This document shows, piece by piece, positions 1-11,448 of a DNA stretch of 64,000 bases (position 1 is the first letter of the stretch; every line of letters starts with the position of its first letter). Source of the stretch: Ipomoea triloba (Eukaryota > Streptophyta > Magnoliopsida > Solanales > Convolvulaceae). The translations under genes and the position numbers were made by a program. Under the pieces are notes generated by a model. It was not told the DNA's origin. It saw nothing but the letters and a program-made list of their open reading frames with translations, and did no database searches. Location: positions 2,605,356 to 2,669,355 of the forward strand of contig NC_044920.1 of the NCBI RefSeq assembly GCF_003576645.1, written 5' to 3'.

Positions 1-1511
1 TTTTGGTTTTTCTAAGGTTGAGGGGAAGATCAGTTATTGTGGTCATGAGATGTCGGAATTCATTCCTCAAAGGACTTGTGCTTATATCAGTCAGCATGAC
101 CTCCACCATGGAGAGTTGACAGTGAGAGAGACCCTCGACTTTGCAGGACGTGTTCTAGGAGTCGGAACTAGATACGAGCTTCTCACCGAATTGTCAAGGC
201 GCGAAAGGGATGCAGGAATTAAACCTGACCCCGAGATCGATGCGTTTATGAAAGCCACTGCTATTGCAGGCCAACAATCTAGTTTGGTCACAGACTATTC
301 ACTTAAGGTATATTTAATTTTCAGTTTAATTCTATATATATATAGCTAGGAATTGAAACCAAGTAAGTTTAATTTGTTGAACTGTGGAAATGAAATGATT
401 TACAGATACTTGGTTTGGATATATGTGCTGATATAATGGTGGGTAATGATATGATGAGGGGCATATCAGGTGGAGAGAAGAAGCGTGTCACAACAGGTAC
501 GTACTTTTCGTGCAGAAAATAATTTAAGGTTCATGAATTAGCACTCAATTGAATATGTTGTATTATATATGTGAATATAATGCAGGAGAAATGTTGGTTG
601 GTCCTGCAAAAGTTTTCTTCATGGATGAAATCTCTACAGGCCTCGACAGTTCCACAACATTTCAAATTGTTAAATTCATGAGGCAAATGGTCCATATCAT
701 GGATGTGACAATGATAATATCTCTTCTTCAACCTGCACCTGAAGCATTTGATCTTTTCGACGACATAATTTTGGTTTCTGAGGGGCAAATCGTGTATCAC
801 GGTCCACGTGAGAACGTTGTTGAGTTTTTCGAGAGTGTGGGATTCAAATGCCCAGAAAGGAAAGGAGTTGCAGACTTTCTCCAAGAAGTTACTTCCATCA
901 AGGACCAAGAACAGTATTGGTACCGAAAAGATGAACCTTATCGGTTTATTTCAGTGGCTGAATTTGCAAATCATTTTAGCAATTTTCACGTTGGGTGTAA
1001 ACTATACGATGATGAGCTCTCAGTTCCTTTTAACAAGAGTAGAACCCATCCTGCAGCACTGGTTACTGACAAGTATGGTATTTCCAATATGGAGCTCTTC
1101 AAGGCATGCTTATCTAGGAAATGGCTATTGATGAAACACAACTCGTTTTTATACATCTTCAAGACGTTCCAGATAACCGTGATGTCAATAATTACTTTCA
1201 CAGTGTTCTTTAGGACAGAGATGAAATCTGGAAGGGTAGAAAATGGAGGGAAGTTTTATGGAGCACTATTTTTCAGTCTCTTCAATGTGATGTTTAATGG
1301 AACAGCAGAGCTTGGATTGACCGTTTTCAGACTTCCTGTGTTTTTTAAACAAAGAGATTCTCTGTTTTTCCCGGCTTGGGCTTTCGCACTCCCCATTTGG
1401 CTCATCAAACTCCCCCTTTCATTCATGGAATCATTCATATGGGTTATTCTTACTTACTACACCATTGGCTTTGCTCCTGCTGCTACTCGGTATGCTGCAT
1501 TTTTTATTTTT

Positions 1512-1600
1512 TTTTTGAGTACTACTGACTCTGTTAGAATGCAGTATCTGTTCATAACTGCTTTCTCAACCTACTGAAGCACAAAGAGTCAGCATAACAC
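1512..1600 (-). mobile_element. SINE fragment (3' part) in ABCG intron
   Basis: In minus orientation this is the 3' part of the tRNA-derived SINE described at 31546-31715: the core about CTTTGTGCTTCAGTAGGTTG, then a segment ending in CAGAGTCAGTAGTACTC and an A tail, seen here as a T run at the left. It lies just inside the intron after the exon ending at 1489. Reading through that exon boundary produces a false protein tail ending in FSTY. Confidence 0.75.
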
Positions 1601-3690
1601 ATAGTTAATTTGCTGTTATATGTACTGATATGTTTTGAATTTGTTTAGGTTTTTTCGCCAATTCTTGGCCTTCTTCTCTTTGCATCAGATGGCCTTGTCC
1701 CTCTTCCGTTTTATTGCTTCACTTGGAAGAACACAAGTGGTTGCCAACACTTTCGGGTCTTTTACTTTGCTGGTAGTCTTTGTTCTTGGTGGTTTCATTG
1801 TTGCTAAAGGTCAGTAATTAATATTCTTTCTCTTTATCTCGATCCATCCCAACATTTTTGTCTCTGAAATAAACACTGTTAGTTTCTTGTGTGGACGTCG
1901 CAGATGACCTTGAACCGTGGATGAAATGGGGATATTATGTGTCTCCCATGTCTTATGGACAGAATGCTATAGCCATCAATGAATTTCTTGATAAAAGATG
2001 GAGCTCTGTAAGCTAAGCTTCAATATATAATAGTTTTCAACAGATTTTATTGTCATTCATTAGTCTAAACTGCCCCATTCATTGGTTTTGTGTTTTCAGC
2101 CCATTAATGTTTCGGGATTCCAGGAGCATACAGTAGGGTTGGTGCTTCTTAAGTCGAGGAGCATGTATTTAGATGAGTACATGTACTGGATATGCATCAT
2201 TGCTCTTTTAGGATTCTCGCTTCTCTTCAATGTCTGCTTTATCATTGCACTCACATACTTAGATCATAAGAATACAATAATACTATTTCCAGTACTCCTG
2301 CTAGAAACTTGTAAAATGCTTTAATTTTGACCTCCTTCAATTCGTTTCTGAAATGCAGCCTATGGAGACTCTAAATCTGTTATTCGTGATGAGAAAGATA
2401 GTAATCGTAAGATTAAAGGCAAGTCAAATCCCTATAGTAAAGCTGCAGCCACAGATGGGAGTTCATCATCTGCACCTCCTATGTTTGAAGGTTTGAATTG
2501 GCACCTCAAATCCTATATATACACAATTTTTATACGCAATTTTTTAAAAATTTATATTATATTATACACAAGGTTATGATAATGGTTCTTCTATGAAAGG
2601 AAAATAACAGATTCAAAAATATTACTTGAAATAGGACATTTTTTTTTTATTTCACCCTGAACTTATAAAATGTTTTGGACCGGCCCTGATTGTTACCAAT
2701 GGTTTAAGTTTTAGACACGCAACCTGAACTACTATTTAATGAAAGAGTGTTGATTTGAATGCAGGAATTGATATGGCTGTAAGACATTCTGGACGAGGCT
2801 TAAGTAGTGAACAGAAGAAAGGGATGGCGCTTCCATTCCAACCTCTTTCTCTTGCATTCAACCATGTGAATTACTATGTTGATATGCCAGCCGTAAGTAT
2901 GATTTTTGAGATCTAGCTCTCTATGAATGATATTGGCAGGCCTTGATGATGTTGTGTTGGTCAGGAAATGAAAAAACAAGGAATTGAAGAGCGGCGTCTG
3001 CAGTTATTGCAAGACGTGAGTGGTGGTTTCAGGCCGGGGGTTCTAACAGCATTGGTTGGTGTAAGTGGAGCTGGGAAGACGACCTTGATGGATGTCCTAG
3101 CAGGACGAAAAACGAGCGGCTATATTGAGGGGAGCATCAATATTTGTGGTTACCCCAAGAATCAATCCACTTTTGCTCGTATAAGTGGCTATTGTGAACA
3201 GAACGATATTCAGTCTCCACATGTTACACTTTACGAGTCTCTTGTATACTCGGCCTGGTTGCGTCTTTCATGTCGACAACCAAACGAGAAAGGTTAGTTA
3301 GTTCCAATTTACAATTGAAACTTAGTTAGTTTCTAATTAAGAATGTAAGATTATTGTGTGTGTGTGTCTGTGTAGATGTTCATTGAGCAAGTGATGGAGA
3401 AGGTTGAGCTGAATCCTTTGAGGGATTCGCTCGTTGGGCTCCCGGGGGTAGATGGCCTCTCGACTGGGCAGAGAAAGCGGTTGACAATAGCTGTGGAACT
3501 CGTTGCTAACCCATCCATCATCTTCATGGACGAACCCACATCAGGCCTCGACGCTAGAGCTGCTGCAATCGTGATGCGAACTGTCAGAAACACTGTCGAT
3601 ACAGGACGAACCGTCGTCTGCACAATTCACCAGCCAAGCATACATATCTTTGAAGCATTTGATGAGGTACAACACAACATTCATCATACT

Positions 3691-3786
3691 TTTTTGAGTA
3701 CTACTGACTCTGTTACAATGCAGTATCTATTCATAACTACTTTCTCAACCTACTGAAGTACAAAGAGTCAATATTGCCTCCACTGA
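3691..3786 (-). mobile_element. SINE fragment (3' part) in second ABCG intron
   Basis: This is nearly the same sequence and orientation as the copy at 1512-1600, again beginning with a short T run and ending near CCTCCACTGA. It lies in the intron between exons 3376-3666 and 3855-3938. Two similar copies in one gene could be independent insertions or one copy spread by gene conversion; the sequence does not decide. Confidence 0.75.
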
Positions 3787-5073
3787 TACTTAATTGTAAC
3801 GCCACTCTGTTCCATCTTCTGAACCTAAACATTTGCCTTTTCATTATATTATAGCTTCTGCTGATGAAGAGGGGAGGACAGGTTATCTACGCTGGGCCTC
3901 TTGGTCATCACTCTCACCAGTTGATAAAATATTTCGAAGTGAGTAACTTCGCCCCTATGTAAAGTCACACATTTTTCGTGCACACGACTTAATTGGCTTG
4001 GCTTGTATATATTTTCCAGTCTATACCGGGGATTCCTAAAATCCGAGAGGGATATAACCCCGCTACCTGGATGCTTGAGATCAGTGCTCCTGCAGTTGAG
4101 GCTCAACTTGATGTGGACTTTGCAGACATCTATGCCAACTCTGATCTCTACCGGTAACTAGAACACACAATAAAACTGTTACTGTCTCGCTTTATTTCTA
4201 TCAATGATTTAGGACTCATTTTAGAGCAGTCCAGCCCCGGGTTCCCAAGACCTTCACTTCCCAACAAAATACGCCCAACCTTTCATCACTCAATGTCACG
4301 CTTGCCTGTGGAAAATGCACTTGTCAGAGTAAATACGCGGATACCGAATAAAGGTGCTCGGGATGAAATACGGCAAAAATACTCTTTATTAATGAACAAA
4401 CAGGTACAATAGCAAAAGAGATTCCAAAACTAAAAAAAAAAACCATAGATAATAAATATAATAAAATTATAAAGGCTAAAGTGTCATCCCGCACCATGAA
4501 TCCTAAGCAATTATTCATTCCGCACCCTGTTCTTTCATAAGTGATTATTTGATTTCTAAACCATTAAAATTTTTTCACCTAGAACTTTTGACAGGTTTCC
4601 ATATGATGACATGGCACATGTTATTAGCTGATGTGGACCTTTTTTTTAAGTCAATCCCAAATTTTTAAGTCAACACCCAGAACCTCGTCTTCCTCCTAGT
4701 TTATTCGTATCCTCGTACTCATTCGAGATTTCATCTCCCACAACAACGTTGTTATATCGCCCCAGGCACGTCGCCCCGCCATCTTCTCCCTTCCATGAAT
4801 CTCTAGTCTCGGAGATTGACGCCCAGATTTTGTAGCAGTGCGATCCCCGGTGGCCCTGCTCCTGGTAATTCATTTTCTCTTTTTTTTTTTTGAGAATATT
4901 TTCTCTCTTTTTTTATTTTCATGAATTTTCTATTTTTGGGGTTTGAATTATCTTTAATCCGGAATAGTTTCCTACTTTATTATTATTATTTGTTTAAACA
5001 AATTTTAATTCGAGTATTAGGAATTTATGATGTTAGAATAAGTTAAACAGATTTGGCGATAAAAGCTAGATTT

Positions 5074-5232
5074 TGCATGTGAGAATGAGAGTAAAATCAT
5101 TCTGGATGCTTTCTTCTTGGGGAAGGCTATATGGGAAGCTCTTAGTGAGCGTGTAGAGCCTGCAGTGGGGTAATTTTTAAGTACTATTGAGAGGTTGCAA
5201 GCTGAACAACAGAAGATTGAACTTGGGTGAAA
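5074..5232 (+). pseudogene. Captured gene fragment inside the Pack-MULE (chloroplast-protein-like)
   Basis: Read from 5080, one frame gives ENESKIILDAFFLGKAIWEA, continues to SERVEPAVG, then a TAA stop, then FLSTIERLQAEQQKIELG. The stop could be one substitution from a Glu codon. The composition and the RLQAEQQK segment resemble a small plant chloroplast inner-envelope protein family as I remember it (Arabidopsis At1g42960 type); that identity is tentative. An intron-like boundary (GGTGA) follows. The stop shows that this copy is not functional on its own. Confidence 0.5.
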
Positions 5233-5324
5233 TTAATTGCAGGCATGTAGAACATTAGTGTAAAATGATGGATCCTTTTTTTTGAAGATTAAAATGATGG
5301 ATCCTAGGAAAATGATGGACCCTA

Positions 5325-5640
5325 GGAACTAGATGATTCAGAACCTGAAGATTCTAGCATTACTTTCTCAGATTCATCAGACATTTGAGCATGATAATCT
5401 GGTGAGACAAGAGCATGTGATATAATACTACTTGGCTCATCCTGATGAAACAGTGAGTCCAGAATTGCAGAGTTCTCAGAAGCTGCAGCCTGGTTGAGCT
5501 GGGTTTTCCCTCGCTCTTGATCGCTTTCATTGTTGATGGTTTAGAACAATGGAAAACTCTATATATAACCATCCCCATCACTTGAGCTTGCAGCCTGGGA
5601 GTCTGTGTCATGAGAACTAGCAATAGCAAATGTTGTTCGA
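5325..5640 (-). pseudogene. Second captured coding-like fragment inside the Pack-MULE
   Basis: On the minus strand a frame reads through NNESDQERGKTQLNQAAASE and on to SPDYHAQMSDESEKVMLESS, ending at a stop after a serine run near 5325. Upstream in the same frame is SSHDTDSQAASSSDGDGY followed by a stop. The acidic, serine-rich composition and long open stretch look like exon sequence of a nuclear gene. I do not recognise the family. It runs opposite to the fragment at 5074-5232, so the element took up at least two pieces. Confidence 0.4.
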
Positions 5641-5997
5641 ATATTATTATATTTTCTTGTGTAAGTAAATAAATATATGTATTAGTAATTATAAAAGATT
5701 GCGGTGCTAGATGGAACTGGACGAAGCAGTAAGTATGAGCTTTACGTTAGGTACATGCAGGAAAAGAAGGAAAAAGATTGTTTACGTACCCGTTGGCTGG
5801 CTGGAGGTGTTAGAAGAAAAAAAAAAAAGTCAATGTCACCATAGATTACCTATAACTTGTAAGTTACCTGCAAAAAGTTCTAGGCGAAAAAAATTTAATG
5901 GTTTGGGGATCGAATAATCACTTATGAAATAACAGGGTGCGGCATGAAGAATTGCTTATGGTTCATGATGCGAGATGACACTTTAACCAATTATAAA

Positions 5998-6480
5998 ATA
6001 ACAATGTACTAAGTAAAATTCTAATAGAGTTTAATAGTTATGTTTCCTCATGAGCTAAAACTGTAACTTTTTTCGAAAAGATAAGTTAGTATATTGCAAA
6101 GATAAAAGTTATTAAGGACTAAAACAACTAGTAAGGAACAATTGAAGTACTCAAAATATAATTTTCTAATTATATATTTGATGGTATAACTTGTTGAATG
6201 TTAACTATGATTGATGAGGATTTCAATATATTTACTCAGTACTTGTTCATATATCCACTGAGCCTTGAACTCACTCCCATCATCCATGTGGGAGTGTAAA
6301 CTTTGACAACCTAATATAACTTAAATAGAAATAAATTAAGAATTTAATTTGTATAATGATTTAAATTTGTCTACTTGGTTATCTATCGGTGTCTTATTTT
6401 GGCCAATTTTCTTTTATTGTTCTTCATTCTTCCCCTCGGTTTTCTTCGTGATAATAATAATGACATAATGAGATGGATGA
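5998..6480. other. AT-rich intergenic spacer
   Basis: I see no gene, RNA or bounded repeat here. It lies between the MULE and the retroelement relic starting near 6.5 kb. Confidence 0.6.
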
Positions 6481-7514
6481 ATCTGTGATAGGGTGATGAC
6501 AATTCATAGTGACATGTGAAGGGTGTAGTTTTCGCGGTGGATGGAAAGTAATAGGTGGTAAAACGGGAAGAAGTTCCCGAGTATCGTTCTCAAAGGATGG
6601 CAAGGAGAGAATTCAAGCGGTAAGGGGATTAAGCACAAGAGTGTTTAGTGTTTGAAAGCTAACCCAAACATAGGTAAGAAAGGTGCATGAAACATAAGGA
6701 AAATAAGGAACAAACAAAGGAAACAATTAAGTGGAAAGGAGGATTTGGATATTGCAACTCATATAGGTATCCTTGATTTCCTAAGATACTAGGCTAGCAA
6801 CACTTAGATAATGAAAATGAGGCAAGACAACTATGCCAACGCCACTCTCGTGGTCATTGGCCTATCATCTAGTCCATAGTCCCATTCTCATGGCAACTAG
6901 GCTAGGTGAGGCAAATTATCGAACACATGGTGTGCTATATGCCTTCCAATCCCCCTTTTCTCAAAGGTGGGAAGGAAACGTGCTAGGCTAGGCTAAGGAG
7001 TATCCCTACTCTCGTAGGTGAGACTCCTTCTCCAAACACCTCTCATATAGGTTGATCACCCCTACACAAGAGTCAAAGTGGATCACCACTCACACAACCA
7101 AACTCATAATCAAGCAATTGCAAAACCTAATTAATCAATTCAAAGCTCAAGAACATCCATACAACATTGCTCAATCCAAATCCACAAAGATCTATCTAAT
7201 CATACTTGAAATTGAAATAGCAAAAGCAAAAGTAATGACAAGAAATTAAAAGAAAGACTTAGCTTGAAATTAAACCTTGAACTTGAAATTGAATGTAGAT
7301 CTCAATCTTGCAACAATGGAATTCTTCTCTAATTCTAATCTAAACTAAGAATTGCAATGTGGAGTGAATTGGGAATGTGGAGTGAATTGGGGGAGATCTC
7401 TCTAGGCTAATCCTAGAGAGAGAAATATTCTAAACTGATCTAAAATGAAAATGTGATGGATCCCCTGAAAAATGGCTCAATTCCCCTTTTAAATCTCGCC
7501 CAACCGCCAATTTT

Positions 7515-7800
7515 CCGCGCTGGACGCACGGGTGGACGCACGCTGGACGCGCGTCCACTGGGGCGTCCACTGCGCGTCCACTGCGTTTCTGCTGCGTTTC
7601 TGCTGCACAGACTTCAACTTCAGAGAGCTGCTTGGTGGACGCGTGCTGGACGCGCGCGTCCACTGCGCGTCCACAGCAGACTGCTGTTCTGCTGTGCGAG
7701 AATCAGAGAGCGAAAAGTTGGACGCAGGGGTGGACGCATGGTGGACGCGCGTTGGACGCGCGTCCACTGGGGCGTCCACTGGGCGTCCATGGTGTATTTC
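7515..7800. repeat. GC-rich island of TGGACGC / GCGTCCA palindromes
   Basis: The heptamer TGGACGC and its reverse complement GCGTCCA alternate many times, several pairs meeting as the perfect palindrome TGGACGCGCGTCCA (around 7543 and 7753). The GC content stands out sharply from the AT-rich surroundings. Open frames through it, rich in WTR and VDA words, exist on both strands and are by-products of the repeat. The right-hand part is repeated after the N at 10525. Confidence 0.8.
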
Positions 7801-8474
7801 GCACTCCAACTTCGACTCGTGAATCCTTCTTCCAAATCTAGCCATTTTCTGCCTTTTTGCCCATCTTTTTACCTACAAAATGATTAACCAAGTGTGGAAC
7901 GGGGTCCAATGGCAATATGAAGCATTCTAACGCAATAAAGGGACAAATCAAACACAAAAGCTACGAATTGTGCACTAGACGATCCGATAACAACCTTATA
8001 AAGATGGCATCTTTTGCACTTATCAAACTTTCCACACTTTAAACCTTGCTTGTCCTCAAGCAAGCTATCCTTAAACAAGCAAAACATAAGTGCAAAGGAT
8101 GCCACAAACTTTGATATGCAAGCAAGCTAAGACACAAGAAGGAAGCACATATTTGAAATCAATACATTCCTTAAGCTATCATGAAAATGTGTTCTTAAAC
8201 AATCCTTCGATTCTCAATAACGACTATCCCAAGAACAAAAATCCTTTGGTAAAAATAAAGCATTTAGATTACTTCCAATTGTCATACGAGTTAAGCATGC
8301 AATCCAATAAAGGGTTCACCAACCATTTAAAGCGGGCCACTAGTCGAGCCAACTAGTGGGACCGATGTGCACAAACCAAACCTATTAGACCACCCTTATA
8401 ACCTCAAGCCCCCTAGATTCTAGCGTGATAAACAAAAAGGCTTTAAGGTTATCTACTACCCCTCAAGACCGACC

Positions 8475-8765
8475 ATCGGGCTACCCGATCTCACATGGAG
8501 CTCCATGCTTTTTCGAGAACTGTGCAATGGGTGCCCGGTCCCAACGGGATAGATCTCTCCTTTTCTCATTCCCCAAGATAACCTCATCGGGCTACCCGAC
8601 TTCACATGGATATCCATGCTTTTTCGAAGACGGTGCAATGGGTGCCCGAATCTCAGCGGAATGGCTCTCTTCAATTTTCTCATCTCCCAAGACCTCGTAT
8701 CTGGGCAACCGACTTCACGTGGATCTCCACGCTTTTTCGAAGACAGTGCGATGGTTGCCCCTAAC
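8475..8765. repeat. Three tandem ~112-bp repeats, each with a short perfect hairpin
   Basis: Units begin at 8475, 8586 and about 8699. Each has an ATCGGGCTACCCGA-like start (more diverged in unit 3), a 14-bp palindrome, then GCTTTTTCGA and a GGTGCCC- or GTTGCCC-type end. The palindromes are CATGGAGCTCCATG (8494-8507), CATGGATATCCATG (8605-8618) and CGTGGATCTCCACG (8718-8731). The second stem pair is A-T in the first two and G-C in the third, a compensated change. They lie inside the retroelement relic. Confidence 0.8.
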
Positions 8766-9739
8766 TTGCCCTAGCGAGACGGTTCATCTTTTTCATATCC
8801 TAAGGTGGCCACATTGGGCTCTTTTGGGGTTTTGGCCTCATTGGGCTCTTTTGAACAACTTAAAGTAAAGCATCACCTTCACAACCCCACACTACACCTT
8901 CGGGAGAGCAAAACAAAGAAAATTAGGTTCAATTCCGGGCTTAGCAAACATTATATTACTAGGTTTGATAGGTGCACACTCCCACTTCGTTACCTCCTTG
9001 ACTATGGTCCGGGTTAAATGAGAGGTGAACATCACACAATCATGCAACAAATTATCCAATTTAAACAAGAGTATAAGAGTTTTCTTCCACGGGATAGTCC
9101 TAATTGAGAAACAAGGGTTCATTCAAAACACACATTTTACAAGCGAGATTAAGCAACGCATTCATTTCAACTATGTCAATTGTTCTAAGCTAGGCATTGC
9201 ATTTGCAAATCAAAGTCTTTCAAGCACAAGTGTGCTTTCCTTTCCATACTTTAAACTAAACATCGTCCTCGATGTTCATACTATGCACACGGTGGAAAAA
9301 CTACAAAAGGTCTTAACCATGCAATGCCCGTTTCCACACTTTAGAAGTGTGCTATGGGCTAACGGGTCACACAACATACTTTTATGAATGATTTTAAGAC
9401 AAGCTAATGCACAAGTCATGCCATCACACCCGTTATCCACACTTTTAAAAGAAAAGCATATAGGTAAAAGAAAATAAGTAAGGGAGATAAAGAGACTCCC
9501 CTTGTTGCTTCTCTTAGAGTTCCTTGACTTTGATCATGGTGGGAAAGGCATAACCTCTTAGCTTTGAGCCATTTATCAATTTTCCTACACCATCAACAAA
9601 CACATTGCAATACTACAAACCATATTAGAGAATTTAATTTCCATCAATGCAAAACTAATTGAAAGCAAAAGTAAACAACAAAAACAAAATGCATAAAAAT
9701 GTAAGATAACCTCGGGTTGCCTCCCGAGAAGCGCTCCGT

Positions 9740-10524
9740 TTAACGTCCGTAGCCCGACGCAACTTTCAAACCTTCATTCCAACACACTTGGACGGGGACA
9801 AGTCCTTTTGCCCCATCCACTCTTTCTTCAAGATATGCCCTCAAATGCCGGGCATTGATAAACTTCCTTAACTCTATACATAGCATACTCTCTTCCCAAA
9901 GTTGACAACTATCCATGTCCATGAGTATGCTATTATCTTCCAACTTTCCTCTTTTTTCATTTTCCTTCTTTTCACCAAACTCCTTTTCATCATTTCTCAC
10001 TTTATCCTCAACTTCCTCCCTAACACTCTCATCTCTTATCTCTTCATTTTCCTCAACCTCTTCTTTTACATTCTCATTTTCAACCCCTTCACTCCGATCT
10101 TTACCAATCAAATCATGAATATATAAAGCATCATCAAGGCAATTATCATGGAAGTTCACCAATTCAATATCAATTAGATCACACAAGCTAACCTCGATAT
10201 TCATATCATCATCACCACAAAGCATCTCATGCAAATCATTAGCAAGCTCATTTGACAAAGATTCATCACCAAAAGTAAAAGACTCAAGAACATCATTCTC
10301 ATTTTCAACCCCTTCTACCATTATTTCTCGTTTCTCATTCTCCCTCTCTTCATCACTATTCAACAAAACATCCCTTTCACTTCCATCCATTTCCTCCTCA
10401 ACTTCTCCAAGAAATTCATGAACATACATAGCATCATCAATACAATCATCAAAGAATTTCAAGAACTCAACATCATTCAATTCACACACATTCGCATCAT
10501 CATGCACATCATCATCACCACATA
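9740..10524 (-). CDS. Acidic retroelement-associated ORF, N-terminus cut by assembly join
   Basis: Minus-strand reading frame of about 260 residues running into the N at 10525, so the true start is unknown; residues read beyond the N belong to a duplicated, unrelated segment. The protein is very acidic (Glu, Asp, Asn) and contains two diverged repeats of about 38 residues: one with LNDVEFLKFFDDCIDDAMYV, the other with LIDIELVNFHDNCLDDALYI. The C-terminus (QLWEESMLCIELRKFINARH and on to VQVCWNEGLKV) is less acidic. It may be a gag-like or accessory product of the retroelement relic. No catalytic motif is seen and I do not recognise the family. Confidence 0.45.
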
Positions 10525-10839
10525 NGAAAAGTTGGACGCAGGGGTGGACGCATGGTGGACGCGCGTTGGACGCGCGTCCACTGGGGCGTCCACTGGGCGT
10601 CCATGGTGTATTTCGCACTCCAACTTCGACTCGTGAATCCTTCTTCCAAATCTAGCCATTTTCTGCCTTTTTGCCCATCTTTTTACCTACAAAATGATTA
10701 ACCAAGTGTGGAACGGGGTCCAATGGCAATATGAAGCATTCTAACGCAATAAAGGGACAAATCAAACACAAAAGCTACGAATTGTGCACTAGACGATCCG
10801 ATAACAACCTTATAAAGATGGCATCTTTTGCACTTATCA
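10525..10839. other. Single-N assembly join followed by a copy of 7709-8027
   Basis: The base at 10525 is N. From 10527 to 10839 the sequence reads the same by eye as 7709-8027, then diverges abruptly at 10840. A lone N bordered by an exact copy of nearby sequence is most simply an overlap left unmerged by the assembler, though a real tandem duplication is not excluded. Confidence 0.75.
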
Positions 10840-10859
10840 ACATGTAACATCATAAAAAT

Positions 10860-11375
10860 TATCGAAGTCTAAAGTACATTTCATTAGGAGAAAACTTCGT
10901 CGACGATGTGTAAGTAGTAATGATAATGATGGTAAATGGTAGGTTGATGGAAAAACATCATAAAAATTATCGAACTATAAATTGCCCAGCCTATAAGTTT
11001 CTTATTTTAGAAAACAATCTCAATTGAAGGCAAGTATGTAGGCGATAATGATGGTAAATGGTAGGTTGATGGAAAAAATCTTACCGATGAAGGCGATGAT
11101 AAGTAAGTGGGTAGTCAATAGTGATGGTAAGGGCAAGTAGATAGAAAAAGATCTTTTTTGTCGATGATAGGTAAGAGATTGGTAGGTAAGACTAAACGTA
11201 AAAATTATCAAACCTTAAAATACCTTATTTTAGAAAAAAATCTCATTGATAATTGTAAGGGGTAGGTAGACAAAAATGATGGTAAGGGGTAGGTAAATAG
11301 AAAAAAATCTTGTCAATAATAGGAATGTCGGTAATTGATATGATGGTAATTAAGGGATATGTAAGTAGGTAAAAC
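10860..11375. repeat. Degenerate GATGGTAA/GGTAGG tandem array upstream of cysteine-rich peptide gene
   Basis: Imperfect units of roughly 80-100 bp share GATGGTAAGGGTAGGTAGG-like words, AAATTATC(A/G)AAC and CCTTATTTTAGAAAA blocks. The same family forms the longer array at 27940-28700, also directly upstream of a copy of the peptide gene. The array ends just before the presumed TATA box. Confidence 0.75.
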
Positions 11376-11380
11376 GAGGT

Positions 11381-11390
11381 GTATAAATTA
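11381..11390 (+). promoter_or_regulatory. TATA box of the ESF1-like gene
   Basis: GTATAAATTA lies 59 bp before the ATG and is conserved, with its downstream ATGATTTATCTATGACTCTC context, ahead of the copy at 28775. A related TATAAATT motif recurs inside the upstream repeat units. Confidence 0.6.
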
Positions 11391-11448
11391 ATGATTTATC
11401 TATGACTCTCTTAGGGTTGAATACTTACTTACAATTTATCGAAAAACA

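Larger units (their letters stand above)
1..4325 (+). pseudogene. Full-size ABCG (PDR-type) ABC transporter gene, 5' end outside window, broken
   Basis: Exons by GT-AG and family homology: 1-307 (partial), 406-496, 586-1489, 1649-1809, 1904-2007, 2100-2265, 2359-2490, 2765-2892, 2965-3292, 3376-3666, 3855-3938, 4020-4153. They encode the end of NBD1 (signature [12 protein letters not shown], Walker B VFFMDEIS), the first membrane domain ([19 protein letters not shown] region), the linker, then NBD2 with Walker [10 protein letters not shown], signature [17 protein letters not shown] and Walker [16 protein letters not shown] proteins are plasma-membrane exporters of secondary metabolites, hormones or xenobiotics. 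The copy looks dead: the donor after 2265 reads AT instead of GT; exon 2965-3292 changes frame near 3270, so it does not join exon 3376-3666 in frame; after 4153 only a damaged piece of the next exon (about 4207-4325, PGSQDLHFPTKYAQPF) remains and the second membrane domain is absent. Two SINE fragments sit in its introns. Substrate cannot be told. Confidence 0.85.
4474..5988. mobile_element. Mutator-like element (Pack-MULE) with 9-bp target duplication
   Basis: Terminal inverted repeats of about 90 bp begin GGCTAAAGTGTCAT at 4474 and, on the other strand, GGTTAAAGTGTCAT at 5988. They are flanked by a perfect 9-bp direct repeat AATTATAAA (4465-4473 and 5989-5997), the target-duplication length typical of the Mutator superfamily. 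The 1515-bp element encodes no transposase that I can see, so it is non-autonomous. Its interior holds coding-like pieces on both strands (5074-5232 and 5325-5640), the hallmark of a Pack-MULE. It sits immediately downstream of the truncated ABCG gene. Confidence 0.88.
6480..10524 (-). mobile_element. LTR-retroelement relic, probably non-autonomous, reverse oriented
   Basis: The stretch has features I associate with large plant Ty3-type elements: a TTCCCGAGTATCGTTCTCAA block near 6573, an acidic ORF on the minus strand (9740-10524), and a GGGTTGCCTCCCGAGAAGCG block near 9715 just downstream of that ORF. No reverse transcriptase, integrase or protease reading frame is seen, so it would depend on a partner element. 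LTR edges and target duplications cannot be set, partly because the right side runs into a single-N assembly join at 10525. Family assignment is by pattern memory only. Confidence 0.5.

Noticed and set aside
7430..7887. Several overlapping frames rich in WTR and VDA
   Set aside because: They appear on both strands of a palindromic repeat and are composition artefacts.
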